NCBI GenBank assembly: GCA_019417325.1
Contig: DXVO01000009.1
Coordinates: 62,001 to 126,000, forward strand
Reading direction: 5' to 3'
Source of the DNA: Parabacteroides sp.
GTDB lineage: Bacteria; Bacteroidota; Bacteroidia; Bacteroidales; Tannerellaceae
DNA length: 64,000 nucleotides
Position numbers and translations under genes: made by a program. Each line of letters begins with the position of its first letter. Within the stretch, counting starts at the first letter, position 1. The notes below the pieces were generated by a model that was not told the origin of the DNA, ran no database searches, and worked only from the letters and a program-made list of their open reading frames with translations. Of this stretch, positions 51,908-61,531 are shown piece after piece.

Positions 51908-52090
51908 ATTTTGGTGTCACGATTCCTCATCTTCGGAAAAGTGATGAAAAGGGAATCAGGTGCAAATCCTGAACAGACCCGCTGCTGTAAGCTCCACCAA
52001 ATTTTTCGGACAATACTCATTACCACTATCCTACAAGGATGGGAAGGTCATCCGAAAATGGAGTAAGTCAGAAGACCTGCCAGAATAATT
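51908..52090 (+). ncRNA. Cobalamin riboswitch
   Basis: The 5' stem (TTTGGTGTCACGATT) pairs with the end of the block. GGGAATCAGGTGCAAATCC, then CAGACCCGCTGCTGTAAGC, and the B12 box AAGTCAGAAGACCTGCC match the conserved aptamer core. The spacing is normal. It precedes the TonB receptor start by 130 nt and should shut the operon off when adenosylcobalamin is plentiful. Confidence 0.93.
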
Positions 52091-52222
52091 ATCGTTGCAG
52101 CTTTCGTGGAATAGAAGCTAACGAACAATCATTACAGAGAATTTTCTGTTATTTACCAAGAAAGTTTTATATAGTGACATGTTCCATTGCACTCTCTTCG
52201 AAAGATAATGTTGAAAATTAAT

Positions 52223-54598
52223 ATGGAACAGAAAAGAATGAAAGGTCTTACATCATTAGTATTACTGTTTACCTGCTTATTTCAGGTAAATATAAACGCA
52301 CAATCCAAAGTAAGTTTATCAGGAACAGTTAGGGAGAAGAACGGCTCCCCTCTTCCACAAGTCACAATTGCAGTAGAAAACACGACTACCGGAACCTACT
52401 CAAAAAATGACGGACAATATTCTTTATCTCTCACTCCCGGAAAATATACAATTGTTGTTTCCTATATCGGATATGAAACAATAAAAAGAAATATAGACCT
52501 CCGTAATAATAAAAAACAAGATTTTACACTTGAAGAGAGTACTGTAAACCTGAATACGGTTGAAGTATATGGAAAATCCAAAAGTCAACAAATAAAAGAA
52601 GGAGTATTCGCAGTTAATGCACTGGATGTAAAACCAGCCATCAATTCACTAAATAACCTGAATACAATAGTAAATAGAACTACTGGCATTAAAGTCAGAG
52701 AAGAAGGTGGCGTCGGTTCTGACTTCGACCTATCCATTAATGGAATGTCCGGCAACTCCGTTCGTTACTTTATCGACGGCATGCCACTTTCCGCAAAAGG
52801 GAACGGTGTCTCCCTCGCAAATTTACCTGTTAATATTATTGACAGGATTGAGATTTACAAAGGAGTTGTTCCTGCCAGTTTAGGTGCAGATGCTTTAGGA
52901 GGCGCCATCAACATCATCACTAAACAGGATAAGCAGAATTATCTGGATGCCTCTTATGGTATAGGTTCTTTCCATACACATAAAGCTGATTTAAACGCAC
53001 AATATGTGGAAAAGAAAACAGGGATTATTTTAAGGCCAACCATCGGCGTAAATTATTCAAAAAATAATTACATGATGAAGGACGTTGAAATATGGGATGA
53101 AGACAGTCGCAAATACAAAGCAACAAACCTAAAACGTTTCCATGACGATTATTTTTCTTTACTCGCTCAAATAGAAACCGGAGTAGTAAACAAATCCTGG
53201 GCTGATGCTTTCTTCGTTTCTGCATCTTTCTCTACTATTAATAAAGATATTCAAACTGGTTCTATTCAAAGTGTAGTATACGGAATGGCAGAACGAAAAT
53301 CCGATGCATGGAACCTGTCTGCTCGTTACTCAAAAAATAATTTTCTTATAAATAATCTACAGTTAAACGCTTCCATTTCACAAACCTGGGATTACTCACT
53401 AACTGTAGATACAGCTTTCCGTAAATACAGTTGGGATGGTTCTTATATTGAAAGTTCAAGAAATGAAATCACTGGACGAGGCAAATCACTTCGTCATTAT
53501 AAACGTCCGCTAACCCTTGTACGTACCAATTTTGACTATAAATTAAACAATCATCATTCATTCAATCTAAATTATTTATTAAACCGTACGGGAAACAACC
53601 GTTATGATGAAATTGATACTGAATTCGAACCTTCAAATGATGTACTTGCCAAACATATTATAGGTTTATCATATAATCAGTCTTTTATTGGAGGAAAACT
53701 TACTAATACATTCTTCGTAAAAGATTATATCAACCACCTAAAAATAGAACAACAAGATTTATATTGGATTACAGGGGCTACCGATGAACCCAGCTCTTCC
53801 ACAAAAAATCATATCGGGTATGGGATAGGCTCACGTTATTCTTTCTCCGCTCCTTTCGCTGTCAAAGCATCATTCGAGCATAGTGTACGTTTACCTCTTT
53901 CACGTGAGTTACTAGGTAACGGTACAACCGTTTATGCTAATCTTAAACTAAAACCGGAAAGTAGTAATAATGTGAATGCAGGTTTGTTTGGGACCTTGCA
54001 ACTTGCACCAATGCATCGCATATATTATGAAATAAATGCGTTCTATAGAGACGTAAACGATTATATTCATGCTGTTGTCTCCGAGTCTGAAGGAATGATG
54101 CAATATGAAAACGTCTCAAGTGTGGACATCAAAGGCCTTGAAGGAGAATTACGCTATAATTATAATGATTTTTTTCAAGCAATTGTCAATTGCAGCTATC
54201 AAGATGCAAGAAGTATGAAAAAATATAAAGATGACGGAAAACCAACCGTCACATACAAAAATAAAATACCAAATCGTCCCTGGCTGTACAGTAACGTGGA
54301 ATTAGATTTTATCAAACGAAATCTTTTTTTCAAGCAAAGCCAATTACGCTTCAGTTACTATTATCAATACGTTCACTGGTTTTTCCTAACTTGGGAAGGA
54401 TATGGCAGTCTTGACAGCAAGTCCAAAATTCCTACCCAGCATTTACATAGCGCAAGCCTTACTTATTCTTGGAAAAAAGAACGATACAATGTTTCACTGG
54501 AATGCAATAATTTATTTGACAGCAAAACATACGACAATTACATGCTGCAAAAACCAGGACGCGCATTCTTCTGTAAATTTAGACTATTTATTAATTAA
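52223..54598 (+). CDS. TonB-dependent outer-membrane receptor under B12 riboswitch
   Basis: A 791-residue protein from ATG 52223; an ATG at 52238 (MKGLTSLVLLFTCLFQVNINAQ) is an equally good start. After the signal peptide comes a carboxypeptidase-D-like domain (VSLSGTVREKNGSPLPQVTI), then the plug (ALDVKPAINSLNNLNTIVNR, DRIEIYKGVVPASLGADALG) and a 22-strand-type barrel. It is followed by a DUF4374 lipoprotein gene and a PepSY protein gene. The order recalls the ferric-enterobactin uptake operon xusABC of Bacteroides, but the riboswitch points to corrinoid uptake. Ligand undecided. Confidence 0.85.
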   Translation: MEQKRMKGLTSLVLLFTCLFQVNINAQSKVSLSGTVREKNGSPLPQVTIAVENTTTGTYSKNDGQYSLSLTPGKYTIVVSYIGYETIKRNIDLRNNKKQDFTLEESTVNLNTVEVYGKSKSQQIKEGVFAVNALDVKPAINSLNNLNTIVNRTTGIKVREEGGVGSDFDLSINGMSGNSVRYFIDGMPLSAKGNGVSLANLPVNIIDRIEIYKGVVPASLGADALGGAINIITKQDKQNYLDASYGIGSFHTHKADLNAQYVEKKTGIILRPTIGVNYSKNNYMMKDVEIWDEDSRKYKATNLKRFHDDYFSLLAQIETGVVNKSWADAFFVSASFSTINKDIQTGSIQSVVYGMAERKSDAWNLSARYSKNNFLINNLQLNASISQTWDYSLTVDTAFRKYSWDGSYIESSRNEITGRGKSLRHYKRPLTLVRTNFDYKLNNHHSFNLNYLLNRTGNNRYDEIDTEFEPSNDVLAKHIIGLSYNQSFIGGKLTNTFFVKDYINHLKIEQQDLYWITGATDEPSSSTKNHIGYGIGSRYSFSAPFAVKASFEHSVRLPLSRELLGNGTTVYANLKLKPESSNNVNAGLFGTLQLAPMHRIYYEINAFYRDVNDYIHAVVSESEGMMQYENVSSVDIKGLEGELRYNYNDFFQAIVNCSYQDARSMKKYKDDGKPTVTYKNKIPNRPWLYSNVELDFIKRNLFFKQSQLRFSYYYQYVHWFFLTWEGYGSLDSKSKIPTQHLHSASLTYSWKKERYNVSLECNNLFDSKTYDNYMLQKPGRAFFCKFRLFIN

Positions 54599-54611
54599 CA
54601 CTATTATTCAA

Positions 54612-55877
54612 ATGATGAAAAAAAGCAATTTATTTGTTTGGGCACTGTTTTTAGTGCTATCAAGTGTATCTTTTATTGCATGTTCAGACAAAGAAACCCC
54701 AGAACCCGAACCAGACCCACTGGAAGGAGCTCACTTTGACCTTTGGGTTACATTAGATGGCTCCGGAGGTATGGGCTCTGATGCTACTATTTTGGTTAAA
54801 AACCTAAAATCTCTTGAAGAGCAAAACGTCATCGACTTTGTCAATGAAGGAGCCGATGTTACTGCTAAACTATATCAGGAATCAATTATCAAAGGACAAT
54901 ATTATTACCAGATTCCAAAAGAAAAAGACCGTTTTGGCAAATATCAAATAGTAGGTAGCAAAATTATTACTGTAGCCGAATGTCCTTTTCAAACAAATAC
55001 TTATAAAGACCGTCGTTATACACACACATGGATAAATGACAATACTTTTATAATCCTTGCTGCAAACGGTAAAGGTGACAAAGTTATCTGGACGAAAATT
55101 GATGCCGAAAACATGAAAATTTTAAGCGAAGGAACGCTTGATTTGGAAATTCCGGAAGGAGACACATTCAGTACTTCCGGCCTTGCCAGATATCGTAAGT
55201 CTGATGATAAAATAATCTACGCTTTTCAACATAAAAAAGAAACTGAGCATTTCTATGTTACATTTATTAATGTAAAAGATATGAGTATAGCTAATACCGT
55301 AACAGAAGACCGTGCTGACCAGATGGCAGGAACTGCTTATGGGGAATTGCTACAAGACAAAATGTTTTTTGATGAAAATGAAAACTTATACATAGCATGC
55401 AATAGTCACATTCCAGGAGGAAAGAAAAGCACCTACCAGTTCGGGCGTCTACTCCGTATTAATAAAGGGACTATGGACTTTGACAAAACATACGAAGGTT
55501 TCAAATATGATAGAGGTAAAATCGTTACAGTTGATTATCTGACAACAAACAAAGCGCTTCTATACATCCAAGATCCGGAATATACAGGCTTAGGCCCTGA
55601 CGCTTGGGGAGATAACTATAATTGCTACTATGCAATTCTTGATCTGATAACTGACAAAAAAGAAGAAATAAAGTACAACGGTAATAATTTCCCTTTCTGT
55701 AGTGGAACATTCTCTCAACGCTCCATTGTTTTAGGGAATAAAGCATATATCGGTGTAAATCCGGAACAAGGTAATCCTTGTATCTATATCTACGATATAA
55801 AAAACGGAGAAGTTGCAAAAGGCACAGAAATTAGTGATGGATACGAGTTTAACCGTATTGTTACTCTTGAGGATTAA
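54612..55877 (+). CDS. DUF4374 surface lipoprotein (XusB-like beta-propeller)
   Basis: A 421-residue lipoprotein (MMKKSNLFVWALFLVLSSVS, lipobox SFIAC). The mature part is a predicted beta-propeller (FDLWVTLDGSGGMGSDATIL; RYTHTWINDNTFIILAANG). DUF4374 includes XusB, which by published work binds ferric enterobactin on the cell surface. It starts 14 nt after the receptor stop. Under the B12 switch it could instead bind corrinoids, as the propeller BtuG does. Confidence 0.85.
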   Translation: MMKKSNLFVWALFLVLSSVSFIACSDKETPEPEPDPLEGAHFDLWVTLDGSGGMGSDATILVKNLKSLEEQNVIDFVNEGADVTAKLYQESIIKGQYYYQIPKEKDRFGKYQIVGSKIITVAECPFQTNTYKDRRYTHTWINDNTFIILAANGKGDKVIWTKIDAENMKILSEGTLDLEIPEGDTFSTSGLARYRKSDDKIIYAFQHKKETEHFYVTFINVKDMSIANTVTEDRADQMAGTAYGELLQDKMFFDENENLYIACNSHIPGGKKSTYQFGRLLRINKGTMDFDKTYEGFKYDRGKIVTVDYLTTNKALLYIQDPEYTGLGPDAWGDNYNCYYAILDLITDKKEEIKYNGNNFPFCSGTFSQRSIVLGNKAYIGVNPEQGNPCIYIYDIKNGEVAKGTEISDGYEFNRIVTLED

Positions 55878-55889
55878 ATCTAACTGGTA

Positions 55890-57380
55890 ATGAAGATTAT
55901 TAATAAACAACTATTCAGTTTACACCGGATTACCGGTTGTATTATTTCCCTGTTTTTCTTTATGTGGTTCGTTTCAGGGTTGGTACTGATTTATCATCCC
56001 TACCCAAACGTAACAGACGAACAGCTTTATGAAAAAATGGAATCGCTTCCTTCTTCATTACCGGATATAAAAACTTTTCTGAAACGCGTACCCGAACCTG
56101 CTAAAAACATCCGGGTACGCCAGTTTCAGGAACAAACCCTCATCACCTTAACCATAAAAGACAGTACCTATACCTTTTGTGCCGACACACAACAACAGGT
56201 TAAACCCATTACTTTTTCCTTTCTGGAACAAACAGCAAAAAATTGGGTAAACGCACCTATCCTGAAGACAGACACTCTGCATCAACGTGAACAATGGGTT
56301 CTGTATTCTCGCTATGAACGCGCTTTACCTATGTACAAATTCTACTTCGGCGACAAAGAAAAACATGAATTATTCATCTCCGGACGTACCGGAGAAGTGC
56401 AACAGTTTACAGATGCTTCCGGACGTTTCTGGGCATGGATCGGTGCTATCCCTCACAAATTCTATCTACCTTGTATTCGGAGAAATGTCGATACCTGGGA
56501 ACTGAGTATTACTATCGGGGGAACCATTTGCCTGCTTGCAGCATTAACAGGACTTTATGTCGGTATTTATGCACTGGTCAAACGATATAAAAATAAGAAA
56601 ACATTCGAAAGCCCTTACCGTAAACGTTGGTACCGGCTCCATCATATAACGGGACTTCTGTTCGGCATATTCTTGATGACCTGGGGCATTAGCGGTATGA
56701 TGTCCATGCAGCGTATTCCTCAATGGATGATTAATACCAATGGAAATTATATTTTCAGTCCTTCACGCATGTGGGGAAAGAAACCGCTTGCGGCAGATGA
56801 CTATAAACTCGATTACAGGGAACTCCGGAAAACCTACCCGGAATTAAAAGAAGTAAACTGGATTCATTTCCGGAATATTCCGGTTTACAAAATCATAGAA
56901 GGTAATCAGGAACGTTTTATCGACGCTTCTTCCAGTACAGTAAAAGAACTTTTTATTCCGGAAAAGATAATAGGAGAAGGTATCTGCCAGGTACACGGAG
57001 AAAAGGCCGTATTCCAAATCGCATTGATGGATGAATATGACAATTATTATCTATCCCGCGATAACAAATTACCTTTACCTGTATATAAGGTAGTAGTAAA
57101 TGATACCGACCGCAGCCGTTATTATATCAGTCCCGAAACCGGCTACATCCGGTACCTCAATAAAAATAAAATGGTAAAAAAATGGATATTCAGCGGTTTC
57201 CACTACCTCAACATAAAGTACCTGATAGACCGCCCCGCTTTATGGACTTGTGCTATCTGGTTCCTTTGCCTTGGAGGTACAGCAGTATCCGCCACAGGTA
57301 TCTGGTTGGGGGTTCGTTTCATCAAGCGTAAATTACGGCGCAAAGACAAGATAGAATTAAGTAGCAGACGAAACACATAA
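55890..57380 (+). CDS. PepSY domain membrane protein (XusC-like)
   Basis: A 496-residue inner-membrane protein with four helices (about residues 10-33, 198-222, 248-270 and 455-480). PepSY-type periplasmic segments lie between them. LFSLHRITGCIISLFFFMWF, then RLHHITGLLFGIFLMTWGIS, carry His residues that in this family bind heme or act as a reductase. In xus-type operons it is proposed to reduce imported iron. It starts 13 nt after the DUF4374 gene and ends the operon. Confidence 0.88.
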   Translation: MKIINKQLFSLHRITGCIISLFFFMWFVSGLVLIYHPYPNVTDEQLYEKMESLPSSLPDIKTFLKRVPEPAKNIRVRQFQEQTLITLTIKDSTYTFCADTQQQVKPITFSFLEQTAKNWVNAPILKTDTLHQREQWVLYSRYERALPMYKFYFGDKEKHELFISGRTGEVQQFTDASGRFWAWIGAIPHKFYLPCIRRNVDTWELSITIGGTICLLAALTGLYVGIYALVKRYKNKKTFESPYRKRWYRLHHITGLLFGIFLMTWGISGMMSMQRIPQWMINTNGNYIFSPSRMWGKKPLAADDYKLDYRELRKTYPELKEVNWIHFRNIPVYKIIEGNQERFIDASSSTVKELFIPEKIIGEGICQVHGEKAVFQIALMDEYDNYYLSRDNKLPLPVYKVVVNDTDRSRYYISPETGYIRYLNKNKMVKKWIFSGFHYLNIKYLIDRPALWTCAIWFLCLGGTAVSATGIWLGVRFIKRKLRRKDKIELSSRRNT

Positions 57381-57418
57381 ACTCTCCACTTTTCTAACTC
57401 ATAATTATGTTTTTTCCA

Positions 57419-57456
57419 ATTCATAGTTATGATTTCAGAAAATCATAACTATGAAT
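57419..57456. terminator. Inverted repeat after the PepSY gene
   Basis: A perfect 17-bp stem, ATTCATAGTTATGATTT / AAATCATAACTATGAAT, with a 4-nt loop. A candidate terminator, 39 nt after the stop. Confidence 0.7.
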
Positions 57457-57512
57457 AAATTACAACTACAAATATTATCCTATAGATAATCCATACTATT
57501 TTTCACAACAAA

Positions 57513-57557
57513 GCACTGCCACCGGTATCCTTATGCTATTGCTACCGGTGGCAGTGC
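57513..57557. terminator. Long GC-rich inverted repeat between convergent genes
   Basis: A perfect 15-bp stem (GCACTGCCACCGGTA / TACCGGTGGCAGTGC) with a 15-nt loop. Not followed by a T-run on the + side, so it may be a recognition site or a bidirectional terminator. Confidence 0.65.
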
Positions 57558-57618
57558 CTCAATGATATTAGCAGAACGCTTCTGCTAAGACAGGCAGGAT
57601 ATCTCTGCTACGCCTATC

Positions 57619-59919
57619 TTAATAACTAATCTTACAACCTACAAAATAACTACGCGGGATACCCGGACCATAGATATATTTCGAGTCACGGTCTTTCCCC
57701 TGGTCGAAGTCATTCTGGTACGCATTAAATATGTTCTGTACGCCACCGTTCACTTGTAAAGTCACCGACTTGAAGATTGGAAAATCGTAAGCCAGTTTGA
57801 TATTCATATCGAAGAAGTCGCGGGTTTTCTCTTCACGGTCTTCCGGAATATATCCTTTCAAGTGTTGAACCAACATACTACCGGTATAGGTACCTGTCAG
57901 CGAAGCGGTAAAACGTTTCACCGGAGTGAAAGTTGAAGTCAGGTAACCATATAAATCCGGCGAACGAAACATCTTTTTTTGTGGCACAATATTTTCATTG
58001 TCACTCCATTTCTCGGCTTCTTTATAACGACTACGCTGCAAGGTAAAACCTGCTTGCACCTGCATCCATTCGTATGCAACTTTACCCTCCAGATTAATTC
58101 CCATTACGCGTGCTCCTTTCCCGTTACGGCGTTCCATAATAATATTATTCTGGTCATCACGCCCTATTTCTTCCAGCACAAATACATTTCTCAAATCCGT
58201 ATAGAAACCTTCCACCAGAAAGTTAGTCTGTACTGCACCAAAACGCTGGTAGAAGTCCACAGAAGCACTGATACTCTGTGAGTTTTCTTCTTTCAAATTA
58301 TCTGCCAAGCGAATAATTGCTACGTCACCACCCACTGCCGTAACGTGCAAATCCTCGTCAAACGCCTGCGGAGCACGGAAACCGCTTGAATAAGAAACAC
58401 GGAAGTTTAGATTTTCCGTCGGATTGAAACGAACATTAGCACGCGGACTGAATATTACATGATTTATCAGATTGTGCTTATCCAGACGGGCACCAATCAG
58501 GAAACTCCATTTTTTGGTCTTCCACTCGTTCTGAAGAAACATACTACCAATATGGACTTTTTGCGCAATCACACGGTTGTAGCCGAGCATCTCGTCACGC
58601 AAATCGTCGAAACTATATTCGGCACCACCTGTAAACTGCGCTGGCATAAAGAGACATTTATCCCATTCATAGGAATACTGTGCGCCACCGATAAAAGTAA
58701 GGTCGGTAGTATTTCCATAGGCATTCGGATTTTGTCCGGTACCGTAATAACTCTTACGCTTGGTATGCTGGCTGGAAGCATAAGCATTCAGGCGATGCTT
58801 GTAATCTTTGGAGAAAAGGTCGAATTTCAACCCTCCCCCATTGATGTTATGGTCTGTCTGTTCTGCTACATCCGCTTCATGAGGCGGACGGTCTATCAGA
58901 TTACCACCACGACGAAATTCGCTGATGTTATGATATTCGAATGTCAACTTGGAGTATAGACTCGTTTTCAGATACGAACGGAAACCTATTGTTTTTCCAT
59001 CCAACTGTCCTAACTCGGAAAATCCATCGCCGTCATAATCGAAAGAGGCACGGTTTCGATGCTGACCGAACAGGTAAACACCGGCTTTATGGTCGTCTGT
59101 GACTAAAGATGCATTCAGTGTCGTGTTATTATCCGGACTGCTGCCTCCAATCACAGTAAGTGAATGGGCAAGTTGGGCTGAATTACGCATCGGTTCTTTC
59201 GTTATAATATTGATGGTTCCGGCAATTGCAGATGAACCGAACAATGCCGAACCTCCTCCACGCATAATTTCTACGCGCTCAATCATATTGGCCGGAATCT
59301 GTTCCAAACCATATACGCCCGTCAGGGCACTAAAGATAGGACGGCTGTCCATCAACATCTGCGTATAAGGACCTTCCAGACCATTGATACGAACCTGCTG
59401 GAAACCACAATTCTGGCAGTTGTTTTCCACACGTACTCCCGGTTGGAAGTTCAAACCGTCTGCCAATGAAGTGGCATGAACCGTTTCAAAAGCTTTCGAG
59501 TCGAGCACATTTACCAACGACGGAGCAAGACGGCGGGTTGTCTCATTACGATTGGCTGATACTACCACCCCATCCAACGAAACAGCATCTTCTTCCGCTT
59601 CGAAATTGATTTCCAATGTTTTTCCTTTTTTAAGGGAAACCGGAACTTCTACCGTTTTGTAACCCAAGGTCTTCATGATTAATGTAAATTTACCTTCCGG
59701 CAAATTCTTCAGGTAATAATGACCAGTATTATCCGTCGAGGCACCCATTGTAGTTCCTTTCAGGAAAATATTAATAAAAGAGAGATGCTCTCCTGTCTTT
59801 TTGTCGATCACATGTCCTACGATATTCGCATCAGACGGGTTCAACACAGGTGCATCTTCTGCCCGTGCAACCGACAAGATACAACACAGGCACAGCATAA
59901 GTGTAATAATTTTATTCAT
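57619..59919 (-). CDS. TonB-dependent receptor with CxxC plug motif
   Basis: A 766-residue protein with a signal peptide (ends SVARA), a carboxypeptidase-like domain (IVGHVIDKKTGEHLSFINIF) and a plug with CQNCGFQQVRINGLEGPYTQ, where two cysteines are close. The barrel ends with ...GIPRSYFVGCKISY. The neighbouring His-rich protein suggests a metal or metal-chelate ligand, or heme. No riboswitch is visible upstream. Confidence 0.88.
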   Translation of the reverse strand: MNKIITLMLCLCCILSVARAEDAPVLNPSDANIVGHVIDKKTGEHLSFINIFLKGTTMGASTDNTGHYYLKNLPEGKFTLIMKTLGYKTVEVPVSLKKGKTLEINFEAEEDAVSLDGVVVSANRNETTRRLAPSLVNVLDSKAFETVHATSLADGLNFQPGVRVENNCQNCGFQQVRINGLEGPYTQMLMDSRPIFSALTGVYGLEQIPANMIERVEIMRGGGSALFGSSAIAGTINIITKEPMRNSAQLAHSLTVIGGSSPDNNTTLNASLVTDDHKAGVYLFGQHRNRASFDYDGDGFSELGQLDGKTIGFRSYLKTSLYSKLTFEYHNISEFRRGGNLIDRPPHEADVAEQTDHNINGGGLKFDLFSKDYKHRLNAYASSQHTKRKSYYGTGQNPNAYGNTTDLTFIGGAQYSYEWDKCLFMPAQFTGGAEYSFDDLRDEMLGYNRVIAQKVHIGSMFLQNEWKTKKWSFLIGARLDKHNLINHVIFSPRANVRFNPTENLNFRVSYSSGFRAPQAFDEDLHVTAVGGDVAIIRLADNLKEENSQSISASVDFYQRFGAVQTNFLVEGFYTDLRNVFVLEEIGRDDQNNIIMERRNGKGARVMGINLEGKVAYEWMQVQAGFTLQRSRYKEAEKWSDNENIVPQKKMFRSPDLYGYLTSTFTPVKRFTASLTGTYTGSMLVQHLKGYIPEDREEKTRDFFDMNIKLAYDFPIFKSVTLQVNGGVQNIFNAYQNDFDQGKDRDSKYIYGPGIPRSYFVGCKISY

Positions 59920-60078
59920 TGGTGATTAATTAAATAATAATTGAATATAGGTAACTATACAAGGTATAAAATAGACAAGCCTAAGAGCCTTCACAGACTT
60001 TTATAACAGCGTGTACAACCATACCTGTCCCAAAATCTGCGGTACCGCAAACCATGAGATAAATTCATTCCTGATTAT

Positions 60079-60435
60079 TTATAAAAAAGCCGGAGGAGCG
60101 CGAAGGGATAGTTTCCCCAATACAGGGAGAAGGTATGCCGGAGAGACCGGATAGCTTAATATATTGAAAATCTTTTGGGCATAGAAATGCAATTGCAACG
60201 GATGAACTGCCCCGTCTTCCACCTGAACAGTCGTCAGGAAATGGAATAACTGTATTTCGGAAAGGGAAGAATGATGATGGCATTTACCATCGGACGTCGT
60301 TTTGAACGGATGTGCATGGACAATAGTCGTACCATGCTCTATATGAGCATGCATAAACATCGAAATGCTGCTGTAGTACACAATAAAGCATACCGGCAAC
60401 AGCCATTTCATATATTTTACCATTGTCTGTTTCAT
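60079..60435 (-). CDS. His-rich single-helix membrane protein
   Basis: A 118-residue protein from ATG 60435 (MKQTMVKYMKWLLPVCFIVY). A frame from 60474 adds 13 unlikely residues. One N-terminal membrane helix is followed by HAHIEHGTTIVHAHPF and CHHHSS, a dense metal-binding-like region. It lies upstream of, and co-directional with, the TonB receptor at 57619-59919, and may supply or sense the metal ligand. The family is common in Bacteroidales but uncharacterised, as far as I know. Confidence 0.75.
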   Translation of the reverse strand: MKQTMVKYMKWLLPVCFIVYYSSISMFMHAHIEHGTTIVHAHPFKTTSDGKCHHHSSLSEIQLFHFLTTVQVEDGAVHPLQLHFYAQKIFNILSYPVSPAYLLPVLGKLSLRAPPAFL

Positions 60436-60493
60436 CGAGCCCCGATCACAATTGAGGGGGCGAAGATACAACAAATCGCTGAAACATGCAATG

Positions 60494-61390
60494 TTAGAGC
60501 TGTAAGAATGATTCTATATTTACAATCACTTTCTCTGACAAACGCTGCATGCACTGTATGGAATGTCCTGATACTTTCGGTGTATACAATACATTATCAA
60601 ACATAGTAAGAGCCTCGGCATGGATTCCAATCCCTACCCCGTCACAGAGATAAAAATTATGAGTATGGCTACTCAGCCAGCGTTGTAAGTCCGGTAAACG
60701 GAACGTCGGACCTACGGATGTATTAACGAGAATTTTCCGGTTACCAAAACGACGAAATTCTTCCGCACCCAAAATAAACGTATTTCTTGGCAGGCAGGTA
60801 CACAAAATGTCTACATGCTCCAATAACTCATGTAACGGATAATAGGCAAAGCCTTCCTTTTCAGCTTCCGGTTTCCGGTTGCGTCCATAATAAGAAACTT
60901 CCGCACCCAGAAAACGGAGTGCATCGGCAATCATCTTTCCCGTACGTCCCAAACCGATAATACCAACCTTCTGCCCTGTCAGTTCATACACCTCATGTTT
61001 CCATTGCTTGCCGCCAAAGCCATGAAGCAAACGTACCAGTTCACTGATGACATACTCCACAACCCCTTCATCGCCATAATCGCGAATGCCTAATACTGTT
61101 ATCCCGTGTTCCCGGGCAGCAGCAATATCCACATTAGCACTTTCTTCGCTATACAAAGAACAACACATTCCTATATACCTGATATTCGGGCATACCTCTA
61201 TTACATTACGGCGGATTTGTGTATTATAAGACACCAATACACAATCGGCATTACCGATACGGCGGATTTTTTCTTCGTCTGTCTGAGGTATATCTTTATA
61301 AAATACAACATCTGTAGCGAAAGAAGACAGACGTGCGGATGCGTCACGGTTCAATCCCGTAGGATCAATAACTACGATTTTCTCAAACAT
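60494..61390 (-). CDS. D-2-hydroxyacid dehydrogenase family protein
   Basis: A 298-residue protein with the NAD-binding loop KVGIIGLGRTGKMIADAL. The catalytic Arg lies in NTSVGPTF-like ILVNTSVGPTFRLPDL, where the usual Arg is less clear, and the His near DGVGIGIHAEALTMFDN. It oxidises or reduces a 2-hydroxyacid; the substrate is unknown. Confidence 0.85.
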   Translation of the reverse strand: MFEKIVVIDPTGLNRDASARLSSFATDVVFYKDIPQTDEEKIRRIGNADCVLVSYNTQIRRNVIEVCPNIRYIGMCCSLYSEESANVDIAAAREHGITVLGIRDYGDEGVVEYVISELVRLLHGFGGKQWKHEVYELTGQKVGIIGLGRTGKMIADALRFLGAEVSYYGRNRKPEAEKEGFAYYPLHELLEHVDILCTCLPRNTFILGAEEFRRFGNRKILVNTSVGPTFRLPDLQRWLSSHTHNFYLCDGVGIGIHAEALTMFDNVLYTPKVSGHSIQCMQRLSEKVIVNIESFLQL

Positions 61391-61531
61391 ATCACAATTA
61401 TTTATAATTATTCGAACAAATAAAGGATTTATTTACATCTAAATGTAAGCAAACAGTACCACATATCTAATAATTTGTTACTTTTGTGGTCGGTTTTTAT
61501 AAACTAACACATAGCAATAAATTATAATACT

